This document shows, one piece after another, positions 21,456 to 35,379 of a stretch of 64,000 nucleotides of DNA; within the stretch, counting starts at the first letter, position 1; each line of letters opens with the position of its first letter. This stretch comes from Callaeas wilsoni (Eukaryota; Chordata; Aves; Passeriformes; Callaeidae), in the NCBI GenBank assembly GCA_013398955.1, contig VWPU01012293.1:1-64000 (forward strand), read 5' to 3'. The notes below the pieces were generated by a model that ran no database searches, was not told where the DNA came from, and saw only the letters and a list, made by a program, of their open reading frames with translations. Made by a program: the position numbers and the translations under genes.

Positions 21456-24082
21456 GTGTCCTGCTGATGATCTGAGCGCTAGCGTTCCTTGTGCTGGCAC
21501 TGCTAGGGATGCACCAGAGTCTGACTCAGGAGCAAAGGGAAGGGTAGCTCTGTGGCTGCACCTCATGGCCGGTTCCTTACCCAAAATACCCCATACAAAG
21601 CACAGAACCCCATTAGGGACTTGCCTGCAATTATTTGAACAAATTCCACTTGTTTTTCATAACCAAAGCTCACTGAAGCCAAAAGGGAATTCTATTTTTT
21701 TTCCCTTGATAATTAAGACTCTTAAGCTCTGTGAACATTGAGTTATGGGGCAATGGCATGTGTCTAGCAGGGACTCAGGTGATTCAGTAACATTTTCTTT
21801 CCATGTCATTGGGATTATTGGAACTATTCTTTCGGGAGGTCCAGCAAATCAGCGTTCTGCCTCTGCATTAGGGATTAATAGCTCAGAAACAAAACTGAAT
21901 AAAAGTGCCGATTTACAGCTTACTAAACCCATTGTAAACTCACATTTTATAAGCTCTATTAAAAAGAGAGGTATTTATTGTAACAGATTTTACCAATTTT
22001 AACCGAATATATTCTCAAAATCAAATGGGAGTGGGAGGGGAAAGAATTCAGAGGCTGACAGAACAACTCAGTTTTTCTAAGGCTATTCTGAAGTTGCATT
22101 CATTACTCTTTTCCATCTGCTGAGCAAATAGTGTTCCTTGCTAATGGATGTTGTCAAGGGGAAGAGAAACTGCTTTAGTGTGTAAATCTGACAAAGGTCA
22201 TCTTATATTCCATGGCAGCTCCAGCTCTACAGAGACCCAGTGCTAAGTGGATGGTCCTTGGCTCTTGGCAGTGTGTTGTGAGCTACAAACAGAGCACAGG
22301 ATTAAAACGACCTGAACTTCAGTGTTCTGACACTGGAATTTGAGACTGAAGGTCAGCCTTTTCCTGTTGGATGCACTTGATGTGACAAAAGGTGCGACTC
22401 CACGCACACCCCCCTCTTTGGGGGGAGTGGAGCTGTGGTGGCAGCAGCCTGTGCTTTTCACACCAGTGTGAGCTCCCTGCTTTGGGCAGAGGCTGGGAAG
22501 AGCTGGCCGGGCAGAGGTGGGAGGCTGACAGTGGTATTCATTTCCAGTGCCATGACAACCAGTTCAAAAGGAATAATGGAGTGAAGGGGTTTTTTTGGCA
22601 TTCATCTGTCTCTGTTTAACTGGCTCGCTTTTATTGAGTTTGCCATCTGGGTTATCTTTCCACTCACGGCACAGCCACAGACAGCACCAGCCTTAAAAGC
22701 ACATCATTTGGTACCTCATTTTAAGTGGATAATTTTGCTTTTAAGAGGAATTAGAAAAATTCTGGATCAATTGTTGGAAAACAGAGAATGCCAGCTATGT
22801 GTATTATTCTTATTTGAATGCCTAGACTTTAAGATTTACTGTTTTACTATTTACAGCATGATACTAATACCTAAACTGCCCAAGAGGTTGAGCAACTCTG
22901 ACAGTGGAGAGTCTTCTCGTGTTCTGTAATATTTCTATTCCTGTGATTTAAACTGAGATCATTTGTTTCAGAGGTCAGTGAGCTTATCCTTTTCCCAGGC
23001 TGATTTGTTCCCTTCCACTGTAGCCAGCTCTGTGTCTGAAGGGCCATGCAAAGAAAAATCTTTTGGAACACACATTTTTTTGCAGCACCTTTTAATACAA
23101 AGATTTGACAAGCAGGATTTGGTTCTAGTGCTTTGCAAGGAGACAAGTCAGAAAGAGCTTCAGGTTCTCTCAATGCAAGTGTGGAGATTTTTTATGTTTT
23201 AATGATTTTTAACATTTAAGCATGAACGACTTTTTAATCTTCCTATAGGAATGAGAGATGCCTGCTTTGTGTTCAGTCTGCTTCACCCAGTTACTCTATC
23301 TTCTGCTGAAGTTTGGTGCTGAATTTCTGAGACCAAACATTTACATTGCAACATTCTGTTCTCACTGAGTTGCCAGGTCAGTCACTGAGGTCATTTGTGC
23401 ACACTCAGTAGTCAGCTGTCAGGTAAATGCAGTTGCTTGGATAGAAGGGACATAAAAAGGGGGGAAAGGAAGCGTTTGCTCAGTTGTGCAAGTTGTGTTT
23501 TCTCATGTGAACATGCAATTTGCTTCCTTAGAATTGCCAGTGTGAGTTAAACATTGGAAGGTGACTTTAATTTACAGTGAAGGAAAGGGTAGAAATATAA
23601 GTATGTGACCCCCTCAATGCTGCTTAGTGCCTCCTATCATCTCACCCCAGGTCCCCACCCAAGCGCACGTTCAAGGCCTGTAGGGCTCACTTAATTCAGC
23701 ATGAGTCACTAACTTTCCAAAACTGCAGTCTAGGATCCCTGAAGCTGCTCAGAGGCTCCAGTGTGGCTGCACAGAAGGTTCGAGGGACAGCTACAGTCTA
23801 TGCTATGTTCGTTCGGTGGGTAGGGAACAGACCTCTCTCTTGATCAGGAGTCTGGTAATGGCCACCAAAATTAAACTGGTCTGCTTATTTCTGCTGCGGG
23901 AAGCTGAATCGTGGGTGGAGTTCACAGTAGTGCTCCTTTGTTGTGTCTTGTTCTCCAGGGTCCTTGGAGCTGAGTCCAGGGCCTGGCACTGCAGCTCAGT
24001 GAATACAAGTTCTGCAGTTCTCAACTTCAGGTGAGGTAATTCATACACATTGAGGATGGGGCTCTGAGCCACCTGATTTAAT
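21456..24082. other. Intergenic, no gene seen
   Basis: Downstream flank of TOB1. No exon-like reading frame or RNA gene is visible; ORFs are under about 130 codons, on both strands, and show no recognisable domain. Confidence 0.45.
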
Positions 24083-24169
24083 TGAAGCTGTCTCTGCTCA
24101 TTGCAGGGAGTTGGACTAGGTGAGCTATCAAGGTCCCTTCCAACCCAAACCATTCTATGGTTCTATAAG
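24083..24169 (+). mobile_element. CR1 LINE 3'-end fragment
   Basis: GGGAGTTGGACTAGGTGAG, AAGGTCCCTTCCAACCCAAA and CCATTCTATGGTTCTATAA follow in the order typical of the CR1 3' terminus. Only about 90 bp is retained. Confidence 0.88.
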
Positions 24170-27100
24170 CCACAGAAAGATCATCCTTCCTTGATGATGC
24201 AAAATTAGAAATGATGCTGAACATTACTTGTACAATCTCTTGGTGCACAGCCAGGGCAAGGTGATCCCTCAGTGCTGCAGTTTCTACTCCCACCGCATCC
24301 CAACCTGCAAGTCTGGTGGGAGCAAAATGCCCAGCTGCATTCTGAACTATCAAGTAACTAAACGACAAGTTGTTAAATCAGCTCTTTGTACTGACATGGG
24401 ATCAGAGCAGAGTTCATGTACTGATCTGATGCCCCAGACTGTTCTATTAACGTTTCAGGAATAAATACCTCAGGGTTTGTGTTGGTAGTTTTGGAGCCGA
24501 TGAAGCAAACCGGTGGTTCAGCACTCTTTTTTATATCATCAGCAAGTTGATTTAAATTGAGTGTACAGAGTTGGCTGCATTCCCCTCATGAGTTGCATAA
24601 AAAGTTTGCAAAATCGAAGTGCCAGAGCTGTAAAATCCTGCTGAAGGGACTGTTTCCAAAGATCAGCAAGAGGAACAGTTAGACTGTTACCGTGGCAGTG
24701 CCTGTGTGACTTTTGTCCTCTTGGCTTTACTTTAGTGACGGTAGTAAGGAGTTCTGCCTTACAGAAGGGAAAAAGCATTAAGACTCGGGAACATAAACCA
24801 CAGAGTTCTCTATCTCATAGACAAAATATGATCAGTGTGCGGAACAAATGGCAGGTGTAAAATATTTTTAGAAAAACCTTGGTGTGCAATGCAGACATTC
24901 CTCAACCCCCATCCTTTATTCTGTCAGCTTTGGTTTGTTAATAAACAACCTGTAGTATCAATGGCTGCAGATTTGGTGGAACTTGCTCTAGTTTGCATTT
25001 GGTGATTTAGCATTTCAGAGGCCTGGAATCAGAGCTCCTCTGCTCTGAGTTTTGGGACACTCTTCCATTTACACAGTCTGTCAGCCATGGAGCTCATTGT
25101 GCTGCATTCCCTTGTGCCCTTCGCTTCAGGATTACCAAGAGCATAAAACAAAAGAGGACTCTGGGAATGTAGAGCTTTAATTATGGTTCAGTGCCCCTGC
25201 AAGCTTCTCCGAGAATTTTTTTATCAACTGGCTAATGCCTTTAAAACCAGGCCTGGAAATCCACCTTTCCTTGGCAGAACTTATTCATTTCCTGCTATAC
25301 CCATAACCATGGCTTTTCTGCCTCTCACAGCATCCTCAGTAGGACCGAGTTCTGTGTTGCTCCCGTGGTTGACCACCTCTTGCTACTTGCTATGCTGCTC
25401 CAGGCTTTCATGCTGCTCCTCTCTTTCACCCAGACTCCACTTCTACCTCAGCTCTGAACTGTGTGATGCTGGACCTGTTGTGCGAGGCTCCAGCCATAGA
25501 GGTGCCCTCTCCCAGCACCTCCTGGACTCAGGCTTTCCTTGGCTTCACTTCAAAGATGCAGTGTAAAGAGCTCAGGAATGTCAGAACACAGGGAAGGGTT
25601 ACAGGAGGTGCTCTCAGTCCCAGGGAACAGGGTAAATTTGCTGCCTGGGCAGCCTCAGCAATGCAACAGCCCAGGAGTTTTCAGCCACGCTGATGGAAAT
25701 GAGGTGGCAGGTCAGAGAGGAGCATGGTGTCATAGATGACCGCTCAGGCACCCCATGATCCAGAGCTGGCTCTGGGCAAACCACTGCCCTTTCCTGTGTT
25801 GTTTCCGCCTCTGTCTCCTTTGGAATCCACTGTTAGCAAGTGTCAGACTTTCCCTGGCTGTTTGCTATAAGGAACTTCATCCAGTTTCTCTGTGCCACAG
25901 GAACATCCTCTGAGGTTGACCTGCTGTTCCCCCCTTTTATTGTCTTTAGTCTCTGTGGCCTTGGAGCATCTCCTTTGTCGCACACTTCTCTTATCCTGGA
26001 TTAGGTGACCTTTTCATTTTGAAACAAGGCATGCCTGTAAAAGTGAGGCACTGGGTTCTCATTGTCCATGGTATGTGGATTCTGATTCATCCCCTGTCAG
26101 AGCAGAAGGCCTCTGAACAGTGAAATCTCACATACTGACTACTGTGATTCTCTAAAAGAATGTCTGTGGATGTTTCTATAGATATGAAAGTATATATTCC
26201 TCCAGTACAAATCATGTGAAGATTCTGCAACAGCCTACCCACTGAAGTTCCTGCTGGTCAAAATTAGATTTGCAGACAGATTTTACAAACTAAAACAAAT
26301 TCCCCTTTGATTTTCATTAGACCTTGATGTTAAACATCGCACGTGCCAGCAGAGAGACAGGGCTGCTCGGCTCTGCCACAGGCATACTATGAAATGTGAA
26401 TCTTCCACAGATAGACTGGGCAAGAGTAGATTTGGTGATTTTAAGCCCATATTTGAGCCTTTAACTCCCTGCTGAGTCGCAGATGTAGGTAACTGCAATG
26501 TGTTTTTGAAGCCCAGGGGTCTGTGTCTTTCAGGGGTAACCAGGTACACACAGCACCTCTGCAACTGAGTAGAAGAGTGAAAAATTCCAATTACTATTGA
26601 AAATATTAACACCTGGGGCAATTACCTACTTTGCAGGCATATGAATACTACATATTGAATCTCATGTTGTATTTATTAACTGCTTTGAGACGTAGCTCAT
26701 ATTTTACTTGAGAAAATTGCTATTTCATTTTTGAGTAACAGGTACGGATGTTCTGCTCTTGTGCCTTTAGACTATTACAGTGCTGTCCTTAAAGATTCAT
26801 TTCAGCATTGCTAAACCAAAGCACTTGAGAAATTGTGATTCAGTCTTCCAAGAATATTTTAGAAATCATGAGGTAATCATAAATAATAATCCACCTCACA
26901 CCACATTAATTTAGCTTCTGGGTGTAGAGTTAAATAGATTTCAGAGTTTTCTAGCTTCTCTCCACAAGTCCACTAAGAACTTACATTTATGTGAAAATTT
27001 AGGTCCTTAGGAAATCACAGTTTCCCTGGAACTGGCACTGCACAGGAAACAATATCAAAGGGATAGTGATGAACTCAGAAGTGCTGGCAATTAACCACAG

Positions 27101-30100
27101 CTGCTTAATGGAATCAGATTTCTAAGTGACACAGAAAGACTGAGACCTGCTACCAGCCTCCTGCCTGTGTGCTTTGCATGACAGATCTGACAGGCTAGTG
27201 GCAACAACTGCAGGCAACCACCTCAAATTAACTTGTACAAACTGATAAGGGACAGAAACACTCAGTGAAAGATCAACCACTGCATCGCCAACCTCTCACT
27301 GCTGACCTGCAAGGAAGGTCTTCAGAACTTCTTCAAAAGACAATCCAAGTACTAAAATTCCTGACTCCAGGATAGAAAATCACATAGATATTGATTGCAT
27401 ATTACATTACATATTTTTGCTACCACCAGACATTCCTAGGCAATAATTATTCCTTTCTCTCTTACTCTATCTTTGTGTCATAAATGACATCATCAGCTGT
27501 CCTCTGGCTAACATCCTCCCTTTGATCAACAGGAACCAATCACCCTTTCTCTCAAATCGCCTAATTCATTAATATAATGAAATTTAACACAGAACAATTA
27601 TTCTCAGCTTGTATTTAGCTCTAAGGTTATTGCTTCTATTTCAGATCTGAAGCAGCCTGATGTGCCTGCAATCATGTATAGTTTTTCTGAGTGTGCCCGC
27701 TGACCTAATAAACCGTGTTCTCTGTCCCTGCCCTTGCCTCACTTCCATCTTGCCCGGTCCTTGCACGCTCCGACACCTCTACTGCACCTCTGGGCTTGTT
27801 CCTGCTGGGCTAAGCCTGCCAAGGAAGGCACAGCCTCAAGGAGCTGCTGTGGGAGGTGCTCTACTGGCCCAGTTTGAGGGGGAAACGCAGGAATCTTGTG
27901 CTGAAGCTGCTCTGTCTGCACCACCCATCCCACCTTGTCTCCCAGTGCCACCTGGCAGGGGCTGGTGGCAGGTAAGAGAAGCTGCTGGTGACACTGGAGA
28001 GCTGGGAGCAAGGCTGGCTGGATGATCACTTCGTTAGACCGCACTCATTTGGGGGCGATGAACTTCTGGAGGTCAGTAAAGTTATCTTTCATTTTTTCTT
28101 GGTGTCTCTGTGGTTTTAAGTATTCTGTGTTTAGAGTCTCTGACCTGCCCAGAGTGAGATACCAGAAGATCTGATTAAATTCGGTGTCTGGATCTTATCT
28201 CTATACATCAGTCTTTTTTCCAGTGTTCTGCTGTACAACCTCTCTCCTACCTTGTTTAGTCCTTGAAATTTCTAGGTTTCCCCCTACTGATTTTTATTTC
28301 TGTTTTCCTTCAAGTCTCCCTTAAAACTTGCTTTTCTTAGTTTCCTTCCCAAACCAAGCTGTTCTCCCCTCCTGCTTGTCTGAGGTCTGTACCTCACCAG
28401 GTATAATTTGCAGTGTATTATCTGATGGAGACTGTAATCTCTCCAGAGCAGGGCCATGTCCTGCTCCGGACTCACAGTTGCCTGTTTTACTCTATGAGGC
28501 TGAATAAGAAGGACAGAAATAGAAAAGTACACAGAAACTTCCAAATAAACTGTGTTTTGTGATCTGTGTTCCAGAAACAAATGCAGGAACAATTCTTATT
28601 AGTAACGTGGTTTATGCCATACTACTGAGGCTTGAGAAGAAGTAGATCCTTTAGGCAAAGAAACCTCCTTTACAAAACATTTGTGGAATGTATTTATCTA
28701 AAAATACGAGGGCTTATGTTAGAGAACAATGTTCCTCTGCTGATTTATAGTTAACTGTCAATGGCAACACAGGACTAAAACCTTTTAACCAGTCCTACTG
28801 TAGTAATATCTTAACTTTATCCCTTTCCTTCTCTGCAGCATCCCTTCCAAGGCTGATTTCCTTGGCCTCTGCTGCTGCTGTTGTAAGTCCTACTCACTTG
28901 GCTCTCCCACTGTGGGAGGACCAGAAAAGGAGGATGGATGGAGCAGGATGACTCTACTCACCGAGATAAAGGTTGGGGGTGAAACCTTAGGCATGCAGAA
29001 CAGACTTCTGCCTTTAGAAAACTGAAACTTCCACTGAAACTTCCCTCTGCGCATGTGCTGGGGGTAATGTGTGGCTAATAATGCATTTTTAAATGCATTT
29101 TGGCCTGGGATCTCCAGTAAGTTTGACTTTTTGCTGCCTGCACAAATGGCCTCCACACATAAACATCTCCCTAGTAGAATTAGAGAACAAGTGCTGTGTA
29201 AGCAGAGATGAGGATCAGCTGTGAGCCCAACTTGGAGATGCCTCTCTCCAAAAGCCAGAGTGGTTACAGAGACAGGATTTTGACTTTGCCTCTTTTCCAG
29301 AGAGATCTGGGGCTGTCTAGCCCAACTCTGCTGCTGGGGGCATTGCTGCAGGGTGGCAACTGGCCCGTTCCCTCTCCTGACATTTGCATTTGCTGGAACA
29401 AAAGGCTCATTCTGGCTGTGGCCAGGCTCTCACGCTGCCCGGCTCCCAGCTGCTTTTTGGAAAGAGCAGTGCTGGAGTGCCTGGTTTGAGCCCTCCTGAG
29501 GGGCACTGTTATTTTGGATATTTTGGTATTTTGTCGTGTATAGTAAGATATTTGTGTTATTTGCAAGCAGTTAGTCATCTGCTAGCCAGAATGGGTTTGT
29601 TTCCCATAACTCTTACAGGCAGAGGGGAAAATGTCTGAAGATGTTGGGATTAGTCATATAACTGCTGCAGTTATCTTCATCCAGAGCCTTTTCTTTCACT
29701 CCCTGTTAGAGCTCCTGAACTTGAGGGCTGTATCCGACCTCCAGCCTTTCCCAGAATGACATTTATCTGGGCAGGCTGGAAGACAAAGAGGACCCCAGGC
29801 TGTACAATCTCTATCTAGTTATATCTTTCTTTACTTGTTTTTCCTTTTTTTTTTTTTCATAACCACTTCATAAATTGTGCCATGGTGAGCTGGGAATGGG
29901 AGCATATGACCTGCTCTCCTACTCCTGCCTTCCAGCAGCAGTTCTGGTTTCTCTGGGCTCCCATTTCCCATCAGAACGAGGTGTAACCCCATTTCTGTGT
30001 CTTGCAGAGGAGCTCTGAGGTTTCCTTCTTGCCTGAGAGCTCTGGCTGACCCCGGGCTGTCATACCACTGCTGTTGTAAAGCACCTCCTAATCCCCCACA

Positions 30101-31345
30101 GGCTTTTATCCTCAGAAAATCCCCTTGTGGCATCACTTTCCCCGGCACTGAGGTAGGGATGGAGCAGAGCCAGCCATCCCCTGCTGAGGTGAGCCCTGGA
30201 CTTTAGCACCACGAAGGTTGGCCTTTTTCTCCTGTGAAATGCACGACCCCTCCCACAGCAGGGGAAAGGGAAAGTATGATTTGCTTTCCATCCATTCAAT
30301 GTCCTGTGCTTGGTTGGGATGTGCTTAAACTGGGGACAGCTGATTATGGGGTATTTTCAAGGGAGCTGATGTTGAGTGGGACTAAATAGCACTGACTGTC
30401 ACTGTAGACAGGGGCGCAAATCCTCTCTGCTGGGTATCACTTGGGCTATGCCCACAGCAAGGATATTAATGGATGTTGTCCTACACTCAGTGGCATCTCA
30501 GTACTACAGGGACAAGCCAATTGAGAAAAAAATGAAGGAAAATTGGAAATTGGCCACTGTTACTTATAACTCTTTGAGGTCCTTCTAGAAACAGACCCCA
30601 AAGGGCCACCAAACGCCAGTGGATTTACCCTGATGGTCCCTCTGTGGTGCTGTAAGGCTGGGGTGAGGGGTCTGTGTTGCACATGGCTACTTTAAGTGTT
30701 GTTTGCATTCACAGAGGTCAGGTGCTGGGAGGCCACTTGCAGAGCAAATGCCTTTGCTGTGCACCTTGTCCTCGTGAACTGGAAGAACCTGAAGGACTGG
30801 TGAAATGGGGACCGGCAGCCAGCTCCAGCTAGGACTCACTTGGGGATTGTTCTTTCCTCAGTCCTTCCAGAAATTAAGTAACACTTGCTGAGAGGTGCCT
30901 TCCCCCGTGGCAATTGGCCCACGAGGATGTGCTGAGGCATGGCTGGGGCTAGGATGCACTAAAAATATTAGTGACAATTGTAAACATTTCCTTTTGCCAG
31001 TGTGGGAAGGTGCCTGCAGACAGGTGCCAGGGACGGCCAGCGGCTGCAGGTAGCAGAGCAGAGAGGGGCACACGCTCTCTTCATCTGGGTTATTTTGGGG
31101 TTTTTAAAAAAGCACTTATTTAAAAATCGAACGACTTCACACGTTAAAATTGCAGCTTTTCCCTCATCGTGTCGCGGTAGCCACGTTTCAACAGGTCGGG
31201 GAAGAGACTGCAAGGGGGAAAACAAGGAAATGAAGAAACACGAAAAACCTATGGAAAGAGAAATGTCTCCACCTCCTCCCTCCCCTGCAGGGCTCTCTTC
31301 TTCGTTTCGTTTTCTTTCCACGCTCTAACAGCGAATACAAACATT

Positions 31346-31520
31346 AGGAAGGAGGTGGCCAGCGCCCCCTGCGGAAGGCCCGGCACAGGGGACAGGACAA
31401 GGTGACACGGCGGGTGCCACGTCAGCGCCTGCCCATGTCTGCCAACAAAGGTGGCCATGAAGGGCCACCGTGTGCGAGCGCTGGCGACTGCCGGGGCTCC
31501 GACACCGGCTCGGCGCAGGC
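31346..31520. promoter_or_regulatory. CpG-rich islet with CTCF-like motif
   Basis: CCAGCGCCCCCTGCGG at 31359-31374 matches the core of the CTCF consensus (AGCGCCCCCT). It sits at the edge of a small GC/CpG-rich patch between AT-rich flanks, in the TOB1-WFIKKN2 intergenic space. A boundary or insulator role is inferred from the motif alone. Confidence 0.45.
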
Positions 31521-32406
31521 AGCTGATGAGCCACGTGAGCATCTCCTCTTTCTCCTTCTCCTCTTCCTCCTCCTCTCCCGCACAAGCTTTCTGTGTGTCT
31601 GGGGAGCTGCGGGCTCTGGGGTCGTGTCGGAAATACGCTCCCCCAGGTGAATGAGCAGCACCCACCCAAGCACCTACAAAGCAAACAAAAACGTGCTTTC
31701 CCCCACCTCATTGACTGGGGTTTTTTGTCAGCAGCAGGATACGGGAAAGCGTTTTATTTCTGACTCTGGCCATCTCCCATGCGCAGCTCCAGCAGGAAGG
31801 GATAAAATTACTGTGTTTCAAGGCACTTGGGCTCCAGAGTATAAGGTTACTCAGCATTTACAGGTCCAGGTCTTTAGAGATATTTTTATTCTGTGCCTAT
31901 TTTGCTGTGCCTGAGAGTGACGTGTTGTGCATCCTTCCACTTAACAGAGCCTGAATGTAAAAAAGTGCTTTACTCTTATTTACAAATCAAAACAGATTTT
32001 TTTTTTATTAGTTATGTTTGCAAAAACGTAATCATGTTGTGATTTTTTTAATGTACAAATGAAAGTACTTAAACTCCAGGGCAAGGAGGGTTTGGTGAGC
32101 AGAAGGTGTAGGAGCCTGTCTGCACCGTGTTGTATAAACAAAGTGCTGGTTTTGAAAGCAGACCTAGAGGAGTTTGAAATGCATTTATTTAGGCGAGGAA
32201 CCCATCTGCGCCTACCAGTAATGGATTCACAGAGCAATTGTGTGTTTGCTCAGCTCACAGGCCGGCAGGTTTTACATATGTTACATGATTTGCACCAATC
32301 AATACAGAATGTGGACACATGTGCTCACATCTGGAACATATGAGCCATGAAGGCAGGGATTGAATAGTGATCTTGCTAGCACCTGGCACTGGCTGGATTT
32401 CAGGGT

Positions 32407-32422
32407 AAAAAAAATTTTTTTT
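32407..32422. repeat. A8T8 palindrome
   Basis: Eight As followed by eight Ts form a perfect self-complementary tract, continued by T-rich sequence to about 32440. It is a rigid A-tract with no assignable role. Confidence 0.8.
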
Positions 32423-35025
32423 ATTTGTTTATTTTTAATGAGCTGTTAAGATTTCTGAGGCACAGAGTGGCAGTGCTCATTTCACTGCACGACTCCTGCA
32501 GGATGCAGCTCTACAACAGAGCAAAGCTGGGAGCTGCCTCCCTCACCTGGCTGGCCAAGAAGGAAAACTCCGAATTCCATGTGAATGTAGCATAAGACAG
32601 GGATCACAACACTGGATCAAGAATCTGCCCCTGCTCACAGCACTGCCAAAGACATGGAAATGCATTTTAATTCTGGCTATGGAAGTAGGGAAAAGAAAGT
32701 TTTATCCACAAAGAAAAAAACTAGTTCTTTATATGGGAAATATGGAATGGAAGCAAACCCCAAGGCTGTAACTAGAAACACATTTCTGAGCCCTTCAGGG
32801 TGCCCATAGCCATTGTTTCTGGTTACCTGTCCATGTCTCACAGCTTCCAGAGGCTCCAGAAACCCCTGTCTTTTCAGATACTGTTCTGGAAGCAGCACTT
32901 TTTCCATGGTGCTGGAGAGCACTTGCAGAGCTCCATCTCTGAGAGTCGGGCCAGAGCATTTGCCCCAGAGCCTGATTTAAAGCCCTGTGCTCACCCAGCA
33001 AAACCCAGGGACTGATTTGGCAATACTCTCCTTTGAGGAGACTGGTAAGAAAAGTGGAGGCCAGGAACTTCAGTTGTATGACCTTGTAATGCCCAGAGGC
33101 TCAAACCCGTGACAGAAATCTTGCTAGTCAAGGCAATTGCTAAAAAAGGGGGGAAAGGAAAAGAAACCCCAGCAAACTAAACCTGTCGTCTGTCCAGATT
33201 GCTAACTAAATAACCTGTAAGCTGCAATAATTCTGCAAAAGATGCTCTCAGGAGTGTTTTTTACTGTGAAAGTGGTCATAAATAATAATAAAGAAGTGCA
33301 CCTGTGTGTACTTTACAAAGCAAGTAAAAAATTTCTTCCTCTTCAAGCCCATGGTCTGTGAATAATTTGTGAACAAGAGGAGCAGCTCCATCTATCTTAG
33401 ACGGTGTTTGTTACAAATCATTTGCTCATGTGTAAATCTTCCTGTCAGGGCAGGAGCAGCAAATCCTCCTCCGTTTTTTGTCTGCTGAAAAACTTCTATA
33501 GATAAACATAAAAAATTGGATTGATAAGTAAAAGGTGTAGGGGTGCATCATGGGGATGAATGTGCTCCTGGAGCCTGCACTGGAGGGGCTGTGATAGCCT
33601 TTATGAGGCAGCTGGTGGAGGATTCCTGGCTGGCACAGAGTGCTGAGCCACAGGGGCTAATAATTTTGTAGGAAAACAAAAGCCAAGCCAAAAAGACCAT
33701 CTCCAAAACCTGCTTTTCTCCCAGGACACCTACAGCGAGCAGGCAAACAGCCACGACCTGACAGAAACGAGTCAGAGCATCCCAGCTTGGAGAAAACTCT
33801 TTTAGGGCTCTCAGGAGTCCCTAGGTGGCAACACTGCTCCTCCAGACCCTCCTGGGAGCCTTGTCCCGGATGAGAGCTCCGGCCCCAGCTTTGGAGGTTC
33901 TGTGTTTGAGAGAGACCTTAAACTTTCATTCACAAAGAAAACTGAGGAAAAGAGTATTTGTTTAATGCTGGTGGTGGCAAAGGAAAAGTGTAAACGTGAT
34001 TGCTGGAAGGCTCTGCCATCTGAAGACAAACTAAAAGAGTGACCAAAAAACTCCAACGATTTATTTATTTAAAAGAAATAACAGGATTTTAAAGCCATTT
34101 TCGTGACACTGGGAGATATGACTTGTGAATCCTAAATGCTTTGGGTTGCCACACCTGGTATTTCAGGGGAAAAGCACCATCAGAGACCCAGCAGATAAAG
34201 AGATTTTGGAGTAAATTCTGCTGGAAACACCTGTTAGATTAGTAGATCTAAGAAGGCCATTAACTTTTTCCTTTTAATCTATGTTTATTTTCTGCTGACT
34301 CTCTGTGCCCAGTGGCTGCTCCATCACCAAAATCCAAACCTCTCAATAAAAGTAGCAATTCCATTGTGTCAGAGATCAGATACTTTCACCCACCTCTTGA
34401 TGAGGTGACTTTTGGAGCTGGCTAGCACAGTAAAAATGGAGGATTGCAAATATTATAACCAAATACACAATTTGAATTTCATCTCGGGTTAATTAATGTG
34501 GATGGGGATGAGTCGTCCACACCTGTTAGTGACAATAAATTACAGCAGAAATGGAGAATTTGGTCACAATGCTACTGCAATACTCACTTTTTGGATGATC
34601 TGCTGGTTGAGTATTATCCACTGAAGAGATTCATTAATAATTTTGAATAACTGGACCAATATCTTTAGAAACTGTGCAATTTGCAAACAGGGAGAGAGAA
34701 AGTCTCAAATAAATTATACATTGTGGCTTTTCCCTGCAGCTCTGGAAATGGATTTAATTGCCTTATCACAGTCCCTACCCGATCTTTTTCCCCTGATAAA
34801 CCTAAAATCTCTCCTCCTGTTTTGCTAACAAGACAAGGATGAAATCAGTGAAGCAGGACCCAGCTGCCCAGCTTGGCAGGGTGGTGTTGCTTCCCACTTA
34901 GAGAAATTAATAATTTTATTAATGAATAATACAAATTATGTAGCCTGGTGTCTGTGAAACTGTTAAATGAACCAGGGCGAGGCCAGTCCAGCCTCAGCGG
35001 GAGGATGCTTCTCTTGCAGACGCAG

Positions 35026-35190
35026 ATGAAGTGGCTGTGTGTGGGCCCCCACGCGGTGCCCCCGCCGATGTCACCGCCGATATCGCGACGCCACGCGCCA
35101 TCTCGTGTCGGGCGCCGGGAGCGACTGGAGCCTACTGTCCCCATTTCCAGCCACCTGACGTCATGTCAGTGCTGAGATATAAGGGCTTTT
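35026..35190 (+). promoter_or_regulatory. Orphan CRE-TATA promoter-like module in a CpG cluster
   Basis: A CpG-dense stretch (35050-35130, with GCGACGCCACGCGCC and GTGTCGGGCGCCGGGAGCG) is followed by a palindromic CRE, TGACGTCA, at 35156-35163 and a TATAAG box at 35178-35183, 15 bp apart. This is a complete core-promoter layout on the + strand with no recognisable gene downstream. It could serve an unannotated non-coding RNA or be the U3 part of an old LTR. Confidence 0.45.
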
Positions 35191-35379
35191 TAAAAAAATC
35201 TGCAGTCCAATATTGCCAAAATAGGAAGCTAAGACCGTGTGAGGAAGACCTTGGGTCACGCTGGGGCCGTGGTGGGGCGCAGTGACCGTGTCACACTGTT
35301 GGGGGCTGGTGCTGGCTGTGGCTCTGTCATTAAATTTTGTGTTGGGCAGTGCAGGATGGAGAACGTGGCGGTGCCTGTG

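Larger units (their letters stand above)
24170..35025. other. Intergenic, no gene seen
   Basis: Eleven kilobases without a supportable gene. It includes AT-rich blocks (26.6-27.65 kb and 34.4-34.7 kb) that could be conserved non-coding DNA, a GC-rich stretch at 27.66-28.07 kb with an AATAAA near its start, and a CpG-rich islet at 31.3-31.65 kb. None of the overlapping ORFs, up to 138 codons, carries a known domain. Confidence 0.4.
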
